Source: Acidobacteriaceae bacterium
GTDB lineage: Bacteria > Acidobacteriota > Terriglobia > Bryobacterales > Bryobacteraceae
Assembly: GCA_019244055.1 (NCBI GenBank)
Contig: JAFATG010000075.1
Span: forward strand, 1-36,414
Direction: 5' to 3'
Length of the DNA stretch: 36,414 nucleotides
The notes beneath the pieces are model-generated. The model was given only the letters and a program-made list of their open reading frames with translations. It searched no databases and had not been told where the DNA came from. The position numbers and the translations under genes are program-made. This document shows positions 24,706 through 33,102 of the stretch, piece after piece (position 1 is the stretch's first letter; each line of letters begins with the position of its first letter).

Positions 24706-25487
24706 TCATGGGACCGTTGCTTCAACCGCTCTCATCTGAAGCGTCTGGATCTGTAACTGATCCTGTACCCAGTCGCGGTAAACAGATTCCGTCTCCATGC
24801 GTTCTCGTTCGGCGAGGAACCCTGCGGCGATCAACTGTGGGCCAATAGTTTCCAGGACGTTAACCCAGATGGAACTCGCGGCCGAGAAATCTGGATCTCC
24901 TCGTCGGGCTAGCTCGTCTTCCATATGGACCAGAATGTCTTGAAGGCCTTGCGACTGAAACAGTGCCGGTAAGCAGTCAGCCATCCGATTATTCCATCCG
25001 TTCACGCGACGCCACTCCACGAATGCCTTGTAAAAGCGCGTGAATTCATTGGGCGGATCTGGCTCCCACGAATTATTGTCATGGTTGTAGTCGAGCACCA
25101 GGATCTTGCCGCCGGATCTCGCGGCTTGTCTCATCTGGGAGATGGCTGCCTCCGGCGAGCTGACCCACTGCAGCGTCCGAGCGGCTGTGACCACGTCGAA
25201 CCGGCCCTCCAAAGGGAACGTCAGGATATCGCCCTGCACGAACCGCAAGTTCGGAATCATATGATCGCGACGCGCCAAATGGAGGAGCGACTCATCGCGA
25301 TCGAAACCGAGAACATACCCGTTTGGCCCCACGATACGAGCAATGTCCGCTGTAATGGCGCCGGTGCCACAGCCGACATCCAACACGGACATTCCCGGTG
25401 AAGGATTTCCGCCAAGCGTCGATGGTCGCGCTGTAGTGTCCGGCGACTCAGGATGCGCGGGTCGGAGCGATGGGTTTGCTGGACCAT
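24706..25487 (-). pseudogene. SAM-dependent class I methyltransferase, one frameshift
   Basis: The frame from ATG 25487 reads MVQQTHRSDPRILSRRTLQR and DHRRLAEIL, a typical N-terminus of this methyltransferase group. At about 25400-25408 the frame is lost and the rest continues in another frame as SPGMSVLDVGCGTGAI (SAM motif I), LGFDRDESLL, FVQGDILTFPL, FDVVTAARTLQWV and ILVLDYNHDNNSW. Adding one base would restore a protein of about 260 aa. A longer artificial frame running to 25734 has an N-terminus made of antisense insertion-sequence DNA and was rejected. The substrate is unknown. The IS3-type remnant begins at about 25489, so native upstream promoter sequence has probably been replaced. 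Confidence 0.75.
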
Positions 25488-25488
25488 G

Positions 25489-25898
25489 ATTCACATTCAA
25501 CCCGGCAAGCCCACACAAAACGGGCATGTCGAGAGCTTTCATGGGCGCTTTCGGGACGAATGTCTCAATGCGAGTTGGTTCTGGAATCTCTGGGATGGGC
25601 GACGCAAGATCGCCGGCTGGCGAAATGAATACAACGGGCAACGCCCGCATTCCGCGCTGGGATATGGAACACCACAGGAGTTCGCACAACAGTGGGCGCA
25701 CGCCGCATCGCCTTCCAGCATTTCCCGATACCACTCCGCCGGAAGCGAGTCAAGGCCAAGCCCTTCGGGCGCCTCAGGCGGCCTTGACACCGCCACGGCT
25801 GCGTGGTCAAACCTTCCATCAAGAAGGCGATGCGGGTAACTATGCTGCGGAATTTCGTATAACTTAGTGGACGGAAATTGGGGTCACGTCAATACAGT
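25489..25898 (+). mobile_element. IS3-type transposase C-terminal remnant
   Basis: Plus-strand translation gives IQPGKPTQNGHVESFHGRFR, DECLNASWF and NGQRPHSALGYGTPQEF, the C-terminal end of IS3-family integrase-type transposases including the region of the last catalytic Glu (ESFHGRFRDE). Only about 80 residues remain and the 5' three quarters are gone. The stretch down to about 25898 (GTGGACGGAAATTGGGGTCA) looks like the right end of such an element. The left break falls at the start codon of the methyltransferase gene on the other strand. Not functional. Confidence 0.8.
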
Positions 25899-25916
25899 TC
25901 CTTGAAGCGCTAAAAG

Positions 25917-26033
25917 CTATCGCGCGAATAGCCCCATCACTTTGCAGGCTTCCGAAACGCTGCCCAGCATGTCGGCCAGGTTCAGCAGGCCTACTTTGTT
26001 CTTAATGATCTTTTGATCCGTATTCACCGACAT
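25917..26033 (-). pseudogene. IS481-type transposase N-terminal fragment (38 aa)
   Basis: The minus strand encodes MSVNTDQKIIKNKVGLLNLA then DMLGSVSEACKVMGL, the helix-turn-helix N-terminus of IS481-type transposases, and then stops (FAR-stop) where the family continues with SRDTFYR-like sequence. GGAG lies directly before ATG 26033. Upstream, 26040-26100 carries short GTCAGA/TCTGACA-type words that resemble the outer end of such an element. This fragment and the IS3 remnant lie back to back. Confidence 0.65.
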
Positions 26034-26309
26034 CTCCTTCTTGCGCGTTCTGCGCAGTCTATCAGAAAATGTCAGATCAAGTCGCGACTATTATGCGTGC
26101 AATCTATAGCTTGCAGCGGTACTTGAGCCGGTATCAGATCGAATCCCACCAGCTGCCCCAAACTAATAACTGGTCTTAATTTCCGAATAAGCACTGGGGC
26201 GTTTTATCTCGAAATGCAGAACAATAGTCCTTCCTAAAACTCATAGAACTCACAAATCCATTTCGTGCGAAAGCCTTTGGGCCGACTCAAAGTCTACTTT
26301 CCAATTGAC

Positions 26310-26669
26310 ATGGAGGGAGAGACTTCAATTCGCGGAGGTAGATCGCATGCCAAACGACTATTTCGAAGTGCTTCGCTAGTGCTCGTACTGTCCTTGCTCG
26401 CGATAGTTGGTGATCTTACAAGTTTTCCCGCACTTTCATTCGAACGTAACAGTGCCACGCATCAGAAAAAAATCGCGACACCAACGAGTCGCGATCGGAC
26501 GCAGCGATCTTCTGCCGACATTCACGCGCCGGAGCCTTTCAGCTTTTTTCTCGTCGGAGTCGGCGTGCTTACGGTCTCCTTTCTCTGTTCACGCTGGAAC
26601 AGGAGGAAAAAGACGGACACTAATGGTGGCTATAGAGACGGAATTCCAAGGCGAAGGACCTTTCGATAA
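26310..26669 (+). CDS. Small PEP-CTERM protein
   Basis: About 119 aa from ATG 26310, or 134 aa if GTG 26265 is used; the start is uncertain because neither has a strong ribosome site. A hydrophobic helix (SASLVLVLSLLAIVGDL) serves as signal anchor. A short polar segment follows, then a C-terminal PEP-CTERM-like signal: APEPFSFFLVGVGVLTVSFL, then a basic cluster RWNRRKK. The mature part would be only about 45 residues, so it may act as a small surface or signalling peptide; this is inference. The flanking 26034-26264 stretch has no gene, only insertion-sequence remains and AT-richer DNA. Confidence 0.6.
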   Translation: MEGETSIRGGRSHAKRLFRSASLVLVLSLLAIVGDLTSFPALSFERNSATHQKKIATPTSRDRTQRSSADIHAPEPFSFFLVGVGVLTVSFLCSRWNRRKKTDTNGGYRDGIPRRRTFR

Positions 26670-26712
26670 CGCTGGTTAGGTTCGAAATCGCTCTTGTTTT
26701 CGGAAGGTCCTT
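26654..26712. repeat. Long-loop inverted repeat after the small PEP-CTERM gene
   Basis: AAGGACCTTTCG (26654-26665) and CGGAAGGTCCTT (26701-26712) are complementary at 11 of 12 positions, with a 35-base loop. It could be a convergent transcription barrier between the PEP-CTERM gene and the minus-strand gene ending at 26724. There is no T-run directly after either arm. Confidence 0.4.
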
Positions 26713-26723
26713 GCTTCCCGTTG

Positions 26724-27170
26724 TTAAAAAAAGGTCAAGACGCGTTCCAACAGGGATTCACGTCTGCGTGGTGGTTCCGCTGCCTCCGTCACCTCGTGCC
26801 CATCTTTGAGCATCGCGGAGAGGTCTTCTTTCCCAGGAATTTCCAAAACATCAAACACCAAGTCCGCCGGAAGACTGTTCGCGTCGACATCGCGTCCGTC
26901 CGCGAACCGAAAAACGTCCCGTTTCGGCTTGCTCAACATATGGAAAACCGCTTCGCTTTCTGATTGAGTGATCAAACCTGTTTGCTCACCCTCCGGAAAC
27001 CGAAACAGCACCTTCGTCCCGTCGAGTAGGCAAACCGGCGTGGGGCGGATCTTCTGCAAGTCTGCTTCCTGCACGGCCCAACTACTCCCGTGGACTTTTC
27101 GGATGACTAATCGCTGCCCCGCTTCGGCTTCAAGGGTTTTCGCCGCGTGCTCGGCAGAATACCAACACAT
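26724..27170 (-). CDS. Hypothetical protein (148 aa)
   Basis: I do not recognise this protein. ATG 27170 was chosen because a perfect GGAGG lies about eight bases upstream; a longer frame to 27266 would hide that site. The N-terminal half (MCWYSAEHAAKTLEAEAGQR to about residue 75) looks like a small beta-rich domain with VIRKVHGSSWAVQEADL. The second half contains VFRFADGRDVDANSLPADLVFDVLEIPG, a possible PilZ- or OB-like strand pattern (weak inference). No signal peptide or membrane helix. It is divergent from the LssY_C gene at 27336, sharing a 165-base control region. Confidence 0.6.
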   Translation of the reverse strand: MCWYSAEHAAKTLEAEAGQRLVIRKVHGSSWAVQEADLQKIRPTPVCLLDGTKVLFRFPEGEQTGLITQSESEAVFHMLSKPKRDVFRFADGRDVDANSLPADLVFDVLEIPGKEDLSAMLKDGHEVTEAAEPPRRRESLLERVLTFF

Positions 27171-27335
27171 ATAAAAACCTCCTACTTCTGTCGAGCCCTC
27201 CCGTTGCTCGACCGTCCCCAAGTATGGATCAATTTCCAGCACGAAACAAGAGGGTACGGCGCCCACCGGTGAGCTGCTGCAGTGCTCGGGAACAAAAGGG
27301 GAAACTTGTCTGGATTGCGTTCGGCAACCGGGGTG

Positions 27336-28589
27336 ATGAAAGGTGCTATTGGTGTTCGTATGGCTGTCGCAAGGCTGGTGTTGTCCATCGTGCGTGTTTT
27401 GGGCCTCGGAGTCGCGCTTTCTGCGGCGACACTACCCACCGGTACGGAGATTCAGTTGCGTCTCACATCCGAAGTGAGCAGCGAAAAGCCATCTGGGCAG
27501 CCAGTCACCGCCGTTGTTATAGCCCCCGTGCTGCTGAACGGCACGGGCGTCATCGGATTCGGCACGCAGTTATCCGGCACCACGGCCGATGCGCGCCCTA
27601 ATCAATCTGCCGCAAACGGCGGCAATGAGACCCCAGCGACGCTGCGCTTGCAGATAACAACAATTCGTGACGACCGCGGGCAGTCGAAGCCGATCAGTTG
27701 TGTTCTCGAAGGGGTTGAAAACTCGCGCGAAGCAGTCGACCAGACCGGCCTCATTACGGGGATCACCGCTTCTCACACTTTCACTTCGCTGGCCGATGAA
27801 GGAATCAACAAACTCGAAAAGAAATCCGACTCGCTGGGTCAGCTCCTTGCGACCGTCAAGAGCGCCATGGTTAAACAGGCGGATCCTTCAATCGACTACA
27901 AGCCCGGCGTGGAGTTTACGGTGAAACTCACCCAGCCTCTTGATTGGACACCGTCCGGCGACATGGGCATGTTACCCCCGATCACTCCGGCGAATACGCT
28001 TGCGGAGATTGTGGCCGAGGCGCCTTTTCGAACCGTGGCTCTTAAGCCCCCTAGCCCTTCCGATCTGACGAACCTCATGTTTATCGGAGCCAAGGAACAG
28101 ATCGAGGCAGCGTTCAAACAAGCCGGATGGTTTGCCGCCGATCCACTCGGACATGCTTCCACCATGCGAACCGCCCAGGCAATCATTCAAGATAGCGGCT
28201 ACGACGAAGCTCCCATGTCAATTCTGACTCTGAACGGACAACCGCCAGACATGACGTTCGAAAAGCAAAACAACACGTTCGCGTCCCGGCATCACATTCG
28301 CATCTGGCAAATCCAACCAGTTTTTCAGGGGCAGCCCGTCTTTATTGCCGCCGCAACCCACGACATCAAAATCTATTTTTCAAAGACCAGCCGGTCCATT
28401 ACCCATGGCATCGACCCGAACATCGATCGCGAGCGCATCAAAGTCATTAATGACCTTCTCTTTACGAAACAGATCCAGGCGCTGTCACTTGTCGGACGCA
28501 CGAATATCCCGAAGGACATCTCCAATGCCACGGGCGACGTTCTGCAGACCGACAACAAAATCGCTGTCTTACAGTTCAAAAACAGGTAA
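27336..28589 (+). CDS. Exported protein with LssY C-terminal domain
   Basis: A 417-aa exported protein. A hydrophobic signal segment is at about residues 12-32 (LVLSIVRVLGLGVALSAATL). Residues 35-220 form a beta-rich domain with TGTEIQLRLTSEVSSEKPSG, resembling capsule- or barrel-associated strands. Residues 230-400 match the LssY_C domain: ADPLGHASTMRTAQ, NNTFASRHHIRIWQIQP, FIAAATHDIKI and THGIDPNIDRER. LssY_C is found fused to membrane phosphatase-like proteins and alone; its job is unknown. ATG 27336 or 27360 could be used; 27360 would still leave a full signal peptide. It runs opposite to the 148-aa gene and may share its promoter region. Confidence 0.72.
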   Translation: MKGAIGVRMAVARLVLSIVRVLGLGVALSAATLPTGTEIQLRLTSEVSSEKPSGQPVTAVVIAPVLLNGTGVIGFGTQLSGTTADARPNQSAANGGNETPATLRLQITTIRDDRGQSKPISCVLEGVENSREAVDQTGLITGITASHTFTSLADEGINKLEKKSDSLGQLLATVKSAMVKQADPSIDYKPGVEFTVKLTQPLDWTPSGDMGMLPPITPANTLAEIVAEAPFRTVALKPPSPSDLTNLMFIGAKEQIEAAFKQAGWFAADPLGHASTMRTAQAIIQDSGYDEAPMSILTLNGQPPDMTFEKQNNTFASRHHIRIWQIQPVFQGQPVFIAAATHDIKIYFSKTSRSITHGIDPNIDRERIKVINDLLFTKQIQALSLVGRTNIPKDISNATGDVLQTDNKIAVLQFKNR

Positions 28590-28790
28590 ACCGAAAGTCC
28601 CGGTGCCGCCGCCCGGTACATCGAAAGTCGTGATATCGCCGTGGGCAGCGCGCAGAAAGCCGTGGCTCACGTTGCTTGCGTCAGAGTAATCTCCCGTTAT
28701 GGCTCCCGGGTTGATCGCCACTGGGAAGGTGCCCTGGCTGCCGCTTGCACCCGCGCCGGGCGCAATCGAACGTTGTGAAGGTGCAGCCGT
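28569..28790 (-). pseudogene. Fragment of secreted repeat protein
   Basis: The minus strand reads APGAGASGSQGTFPVAINPG, AITGDYSDASNVSHGFLR and HGDITTFDVPGGGTGTFG, then a stop. This is the repeat unit (GTxPxxINPxGxITGxYxDxxxxxHGFLR-TTFDxPG) of large exported repeat proteins frequent in Acidobacteria. A preceding TFTTFD in another frame (one extra base near 28765) shows it is degraded. No start or signal peptide is left. It overlaps the end of the LssY_C gene by 21 bases and fills the gap before the Hsp20 promoter. Confidence 0.65.
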
Positions 28791-28811
28791 TAAATTTTTC
28801 TTGCATAAAAC

Positions 28812-28840
28812 TTGACATTATCGTGCGCACATCTTATGAT
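28812..28840 (+). promoter_or_regulatory. Strong sigma-70-type promoter of hsp20
   Basis: TTGACA (28812-28817, six of six) and TATGAT (28835-28840, five of six) are separated by exactly 17 bases. Transcription would start near 28847, about 23 bases before the ATG. No CIRCE-type inverted repeat was found, so heat regulation by HrcA is not indicated. Confidence 0.85.
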
Positions 28841-28869
28841 GGGGTTGTCATTAGGAGGGATGATTCCAG

Positions 28870-29319
28870 ATGCCAATGATTAAATACAACCCCTTCCAAA
28901 GCGAGCTTGAGGATTTCCCGACCGGTCTGCGATTGTTCCAGGATTCGTTGTCGCGCCTGCTGAGCGAGCCGGCTTCGCGCCCGTGGACACCGGCGGTCGA
29001 CATATACGAGACCGAAAACGAGCTGGTCATGAAAGCGGATATCCCCGATGTGGACCCGAAGAATGTCGGAATTCAGCTCGAGAACGGTACGTTAACGCTG
29101 AAAGGCGAGCGGAAGTTCGAGAACGAGCAGAGGAACGGCAAAGGTTTCCACCGCATCGAGCGTTCATACGGTACTTTCGTACGGGCCTTCAGCCTGCCGG
29201 ACACGGTAGACGGTGACAAGGTAAAAGCCGATTACAAGAACGGCGTCCTGACGATCACGCTGCCGAAGAAGGAAGTAGCGAAACCGAAGACGATCAACGT
29301 AGAGATCAGCAACAACTAA
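28870..29319 (+). CDS. Hsp20 / alpha-crystallin small heat-shock protein
   Basis: A 149-aa ATP-independent chaperone that holds unfolding proteins. The alpha-crystallin domain spans about 40-140: WTPAVDIYETENELVMKADIPDV, LENGTLTLKGERK, FHRIERSYGTFVRAFSLPDTVD and the family-typical YKNGVLTITLPKKE. The N-terminus is short and the C-terminus lacks a clear I-x-I tail (it ends INVEISNN, where I-N-V may serve). ATG 28870 has AGGAGG eleven bases upstream. It is monocistronic, framed by a near-consensus promoter and a rho-independent terminator. Confidence 0.95.
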   Translation: MPMIKYNPFQSELEDFPTGLRLFQDSLSRLLSEPASRPWTPAVDIYETENELVMKADIPDVDPKNVGIQLENGTLTLKGERKFENEQRNGKGFHRIERSYGTFVRAFSLPDTVDGDKVKADYKNGVLTITLPKKEVAKPKTINVEISNN

Positions 29320-29343
29320 CATTAAAAATCACTAGCTTTTTTG

Positions 29344-29374
29344 GCGCGGTACCTGCTGGGTACTGCGCTTTTTT
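29344..29374 (+). terminator. Rho-independent terminator of hsp20
   Basis: GCGCGGTACC (29344-29353) and GGTACTGCGC (29359-29368) form a 10-bp stem with one G-U pair and a TGCTG loop, followed by six T (29369-29374). It lies 25 bases after the hsp20 stop. Confidence 0.9.
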
Positions 29375-29429
29375 GTCTGCGCGCCAACAGTAGCGAATTT
29401 AGGTACTGTACCTGCACTCTCCTCTCTGA

Positions 29430-30779
29430 GTGTTCCGAAAAAACCGCGGTGTGCAACTAATAAAGCGAGTGACTCTGGTTCGTTTTCGATGGGTGAGCAG
29501 GTGGGTTGTCATTCTGCTGATGCCCTGGTTGACTGTTCCGCTCCACGCGTATTCGGTGCTGACGCACGAAGCTTTAGTGGATGCGCTTTGGGTCATCAAG
29601 ATCAGGCCGTTGCTGGCGGCGCGTTTCCCGAAAGCTACGCCGGAAGAACTGAAGGAGGCGCATGGATACGCGTACGGCGGCGCCATTATTCAGGATCTCG
29701 GATATTATCCACACGGAAGCGAACAATTTAGCGACCTGACGCATTACGTTCGCACAGGCGATTTCATTGAGGCTTTAATCGCCGAATCGCAGACACTCGA
29801 CGAGTATGCTTTCGCGCTGGGGGCGCTCTCTCATTACGTTTCGGATCTGGACGGCCATCGTTATGCGACTAATGTTGCGGAGCCGATGCTTTATCCAAAG
29901 CTGAGGCGCAAATTCGGAGACGTTATCACGTATGAGCAGGACCCGGCGGCACATCTTAAGACTGAATTCGGATTCGACGTCCTCGAGGTTGCGAAGGGGA
30001 ATTTTGCGCCGCAGGCGTACCACGATTACATTGGTTTTTACGTCGCCAAGGGTTCGCTTCAGAGGGCATTCCGCGACACGTACGGCCTGAATTTGGCGGA
30101 CGTCTTCAACGATTTCGACAGAGCGATCGGGTCCTACCGCCGTGCCGTGAGCAAGACCATTCCCAAAGCAACGCGGGTTGCCTGGGCGGAAAAGAAAAAG
30201 GATATCCAGCAGAGCAATCCGGGCATCACGCAGAAGCGTTTTGTCTATACGATGAGCCGATCCAGCTACGAGCGCTATTGGGGGAAGGACTATGACCGGC
30301 CTACCGCGGGGGATCGCATGCTGGGAGTCTTCCTGAAGCTGGTGCCGCCCATCGGACCGCTACGGGCGCTGCACTTCAAGATGCCAACGGCACAGGTAGA
30401 AACGCTGTTCATGTCAAGCTTCGACCGTTCCTCCACTCAATACAAACAGAAGTTGCAAGAGTCCCAGCAGAACGCACTGTCGCTTCCGGATGAGAACTAT
30501 GACGTCGGGGCCATAACGCCGCCGGGGGCGTACCGGTTGGAAGACGATGTTCGCGCGTATTGGTTGGACAAGCTGGCCAAGACGAACTTCAGCGGTCTTA
30601 CCCCGGAGATTCAGGCCAATTTGCTGACGTACTACAGCAATCTCGACGTGCCTTTCGACACGAAGAAGAATCCCAAAAAATGGGACAAAGTCTTAGCTGA
30701 GTTGAAGCAATTAAAGAGTGCCCAACCGGCCACCGAGCCAGCAATCGCGGCTGCGGCTACCGAACAGCGCGTGCGATGA
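29430..30779 (+). CDS. Zinc-dependent phospholipase C-like protein
   Basis: A 449-aa exported protein of the zinc-dependent phospholipase C-like family. Signal peptide around residues 24-42 (VVILLMPWLTVPLHA), so the N-terminus is uncertain; GTG 29430 and GTG 29451 are both possible and neither has a ribosome site. Family marks: SVLTHEALVDALW directly after the signal peptide, DLTHYVRTGDF (about 110), FALGALSHYVSDLDGHRYATN (about 130-150) with the metal-binding histidines. The middle and C-terminal parts are long helices with a low-complexity Ala/Pro tail. It may hydrolyse phospholipids or be an inactive relative. The stop overlaps the start of a decayed paralogue (ATGA), so the pair arose by tandem duplication. 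Confidence 0.8.
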   Translation: MFRKNRGVQLIKRVTLVRFRWVSRWVVILLMPWLTVPLHAYSVLTHEALVDALWVIKIRPLLAARFPKATPEELKEAHGYAYGGAIIQDLGYYPHGSEQFSDLTHYVRTGDFIEALIAESQTLDEYAFALGALSHYVSDLDGHRYATNVAEPMLYPKLRRKFGDVITYEQDPAAHLKTEFGFDVLEVAKGNFAPQAYHDYIGFYVAKGSLQRAFRDTYGLNLADVFNDFDRAIGSYRRAVSKTIPKATRVAWAEKKKDIQQSNPGITQKRFVYTMSRSSYERYWGKDYDRPTAGDRMLGVFLKLVPPIGPLRALHFKMPTAQVETLFMSSFDRSSTQYKQKLQESQQNALSLPDENYDVGAITPPGAYRLEDDVRAYWLDKLAKTNFSGLTPEIQANLLTYYSNLDVPFDTKKNPKKWDKVLAELKQLKSAQPATEPAIAAAATEQRVR

Positions 30780-32019
30780 CGCACCGTGTCCGGGCTGTAG
30801 CCGCGATTATTGTAGGCCTGATTTGTGCGGCGAACGGCGCGGGCTACTCCGTCATAACGCACGAGGCGCTTGTCGATGCGGCCTGGGACCTTGCGCTGAA
30901 AGGAATCTTACTCAAGCGGTTTCCCCTGGCCACCCCGGAAGAATTGAAGGATGCGCACGCGTACGCCTACGGCGAGGCCGTGATTCAGGATTCCGGTTCT
31001 ATCCTCAAGGCAGTTACCAAATTCAGCGATTTCACCCATTACGTCCGGGCAGGCGACTTTATCCTATCGCTTCTGTCAGAGTCGCAGATGCTCGACGGTA
31101 CGCCTTCGGCCTTGGGGCGCTCTCACACTATTACGGAGACAACATCGGACACCGGTACGGGACAAATGTTTGCGAGCCGTTGCTTTACAAAAAGCTAGGC
31201 AAGAAGTACGGCGAGTTCATCACGCATGCGCAGAGCCCTGATGACCATCTACGGACTGAGTATGCCTCGATGTCGAGGAGGTTGCTAAGGGCAATTTCGC
31301 GCCGCAAAATTATCACGACTTCATCGGTTTCGAGGTAGCAAAGGCGCTGCTTGCGCGCGCATTTCAGAAGACGTATGGTTTCGGGCTGGACCGATTGTAC
31401 CCGGACTTGGACCGCTCGATCGGTTCGTATCGCTACACCCTGGTGACGCTGATTCCGTTTTTCACTCGCGTGGCATGGGCAAACCGCAAGGGTGAGCTCG
31501 TGCACACACACCCGAGCATGTCGAGAGCACAGTTCATTTACATTATGAAGCGGTCGAGCTATGAGCGTGAGTGGGGAAAACAGTACGACCGCCCGTCGTT
31601 TTTCGACAAGCTGGTCGCGTTCCTGGTGAAGTTGCTACCGCTATCGGCCAGATCAAGATTTTGAAGTTCAACGCGCTGACGCCGCCGGCGTTTCAGATTT
31701 TTATGCACAGCTTCGATATGGCCGAGCCCGATTACGGGAGAGCAGCGCAACGGGCGAGCGAAAACAAGCTGCGGCTCGCCAACCTGAATTTCGATATCGG
31801 TTCGATGACGCACGCCGGGCAATACGATCCTCAGGATGATGCGTACGAGTTCTGGGTCGACGAGCTGGCGCGGCTGCATTATGCGACCGTTACAACGGCG
31901 ATGGTAACAACATATTAGAGTTTTATGAGAATCTGAAGGCGCCCATTGCCGAAGACGAAAACAGCAAAGTGCGGGAGCGGATCGTGAGGGAGTTGAAGGC
32001 GTTGCAGGCGGCAAGGTGA
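30776..32019 (+). pseudogene. Decayed paralogue of the phospholipase C-like gene
   Basis: The same protein as the preceding gene can be read across four frames. It begins MTHRVRAVAAIIVGLICAAN, followed by YSVITHEALVDAAWDL. It then needs a frame change near 31096 (to YAFGLGALSHYYGDN), near 31268 (to VEEVAKGNFAPQNYHDFIGF), near 31640 (to IGQIKILKFNALTPPAFQIF) and near 31880 (to RYNGDGNNILEFYENL), ending at a TGA at 32017-32019. Each change is explained by one missing base. The signal peptide and metal-site region are otherwise well kept, so decay is recent, or the region is poorly assembled. It starts by overlapping the stop of the intact copy. Confidence 0.82.
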
Positions 32020-32113
32020 ACGGCATTCAGAAACGCAACGCCGCAGAGCCGTTGCGAATTAAAGAGGTATTGCTCATCAAACTGTTAGTTGAATTGGATA
32101 CCTTGGAAGGACT

Positions 32114-33079
32114 ATGCCCCTCCCTTCCGACGAGAAGCTCATCGCACTGAGCGAGGAGCTGCTGAAGCAATTCGATGCCATTTTCGGCCTACGTCCCGGC
32201 TTTCGCCCTGCTCACGCCAAAGGCGTTATGCTGGCAGGTACGTTTGCTCCCTCTTCGCAGGCGGCTTCCTTAACACGGGCACCGTATGTGATCCGCGACT
32301 CGACTCCGGTGACCGTTCGGTTTTCCAATTCTACGGGATTTCCTTTGGTGCCGGACAATAACCCCAATGCCAATCCTCGCGGGCTGGCCATCCGCTTTCA
32401 TCTGGCCGAGCACGTTCACACGGATATCGTCAGCCATTCGACTGACGGCTTCCCCACTAGAACTGGCCAGGAGTTTCTGGAGTTCTTGCGAGCCGCTGCC
32501 GCGAGCGACCCATCAAAGCCGTCGCCCTCGGCGATCGAGGTATTCCTCGGCAGTCATCCGGCAGCGCTCGCCTTTGTGCAGACGCCCAAGCCAACCCCCT
32601 CCAGCTTTGCCAACGAGTCATACTTCGGCGTCACCGCATTACGCTTCACGAATAACGATGGCGTGAGCCGTTATGGGCGTTACCGGATTGTGCCAGAAGC
32701 CGGCGTTGAACACCTGGACGACGCCGCGGCCGAAGGTAAGGATGCAAACTTTCTTTTCGACGAGCTCACGCAGCATATTGCGAAGGGCCCGATTCGCTTC
32801 CGAGTTCTCGTACAGGTGGCGAACGCGAACGATGTAGTGGACGATGCGACGGTTCACTGGCCGGAGGATCGCGAACTCATCGAGTTAGGCGCGATCGTTC
32901 TTACTAGCGCGGTTCCGGATAATGAACGGGAACAGAAGAAGATCATCTTCGACCCAATCCCACGCGTAGACGGCATTGAGGCGTCCGATGACCCACTGCT
33001 CGAGTTGCGGGCCGCGGTCTATCTGCTAAGCGGGCGGCGGCGCCGTGCTGCTCCGGAGTCCTTCAAGGCAGCATCCTGA
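32114..33079 (+). CDS. Mini-catalase (SrpA-like heme protein)
   Basis: A 321-aa protein of the small catalase-related family, shorter than the usual 480 residues of full catalase. Family marks: distal His in GFRPAHAKGVMLAG (about residue 34), PVTVRFSNSTGFP, NANPRGLAIRF, DIVSHSTDGFPTRTGQEFLEF, and near the C-terminus DPLLELRAAVYLLSGRR with the likely proximal heme Tyr. Relatives bind heme and act as catalases or organic peroxidases. No signal peptide, so cytoplasmic. ATG 32114 has GGAAGGA directly upstream. The FUSC gene starts 23 bases after its stop; co-transcription is likely. Confidence 0.9.
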   Translation: MPLPSDEKLIALSEELLKQFDAIFGLRPGFRPAHAKGVMLAGTFAPSSQAASLTRAPYVIRDSTPVTVRFSNSTGFPLVPDNNPNANPRGLAIRFHLAEHVHTDIVSHSTDGFPTRTGQEFLEFLRAAAASDPSKPSPSAIEVFLGSHPAALAFVQTPKPTPSSFANESYFGVTALRFTNNDGVSRYGRYRIVPEAGVEHLDDAAAEGKDANFLFDELTQHIAKGPIRFRVLVQVANANDVVDDATVHWPEDRELIELGAIVLTSAVPDNEREQKKIIFDPIPRVDGIEASDDPLLELRAAVYLLSGRRRRAAPESFKAAS

Positions 33080-33102
33080 CCCAATCAAAGGTCGCGCCGG
33101 CA

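Noticed and set aside
25488-25734. Extended methyltransferase reading frame starting at 25734
   Set aside because: The extension is antisense to an IS3-type transposase remnant. The real N-terminus (MVQQTHRSDPRIL) is in another frame from 25487.
26347-26379. Ten-codon ORF MPNDYFEVLR after GGAGGT, a possible leader peptide
   Set aside because: The ribosome site is good, but it lies inside the small PEP-CTERM reading frame and nothing else suggests attenuation.
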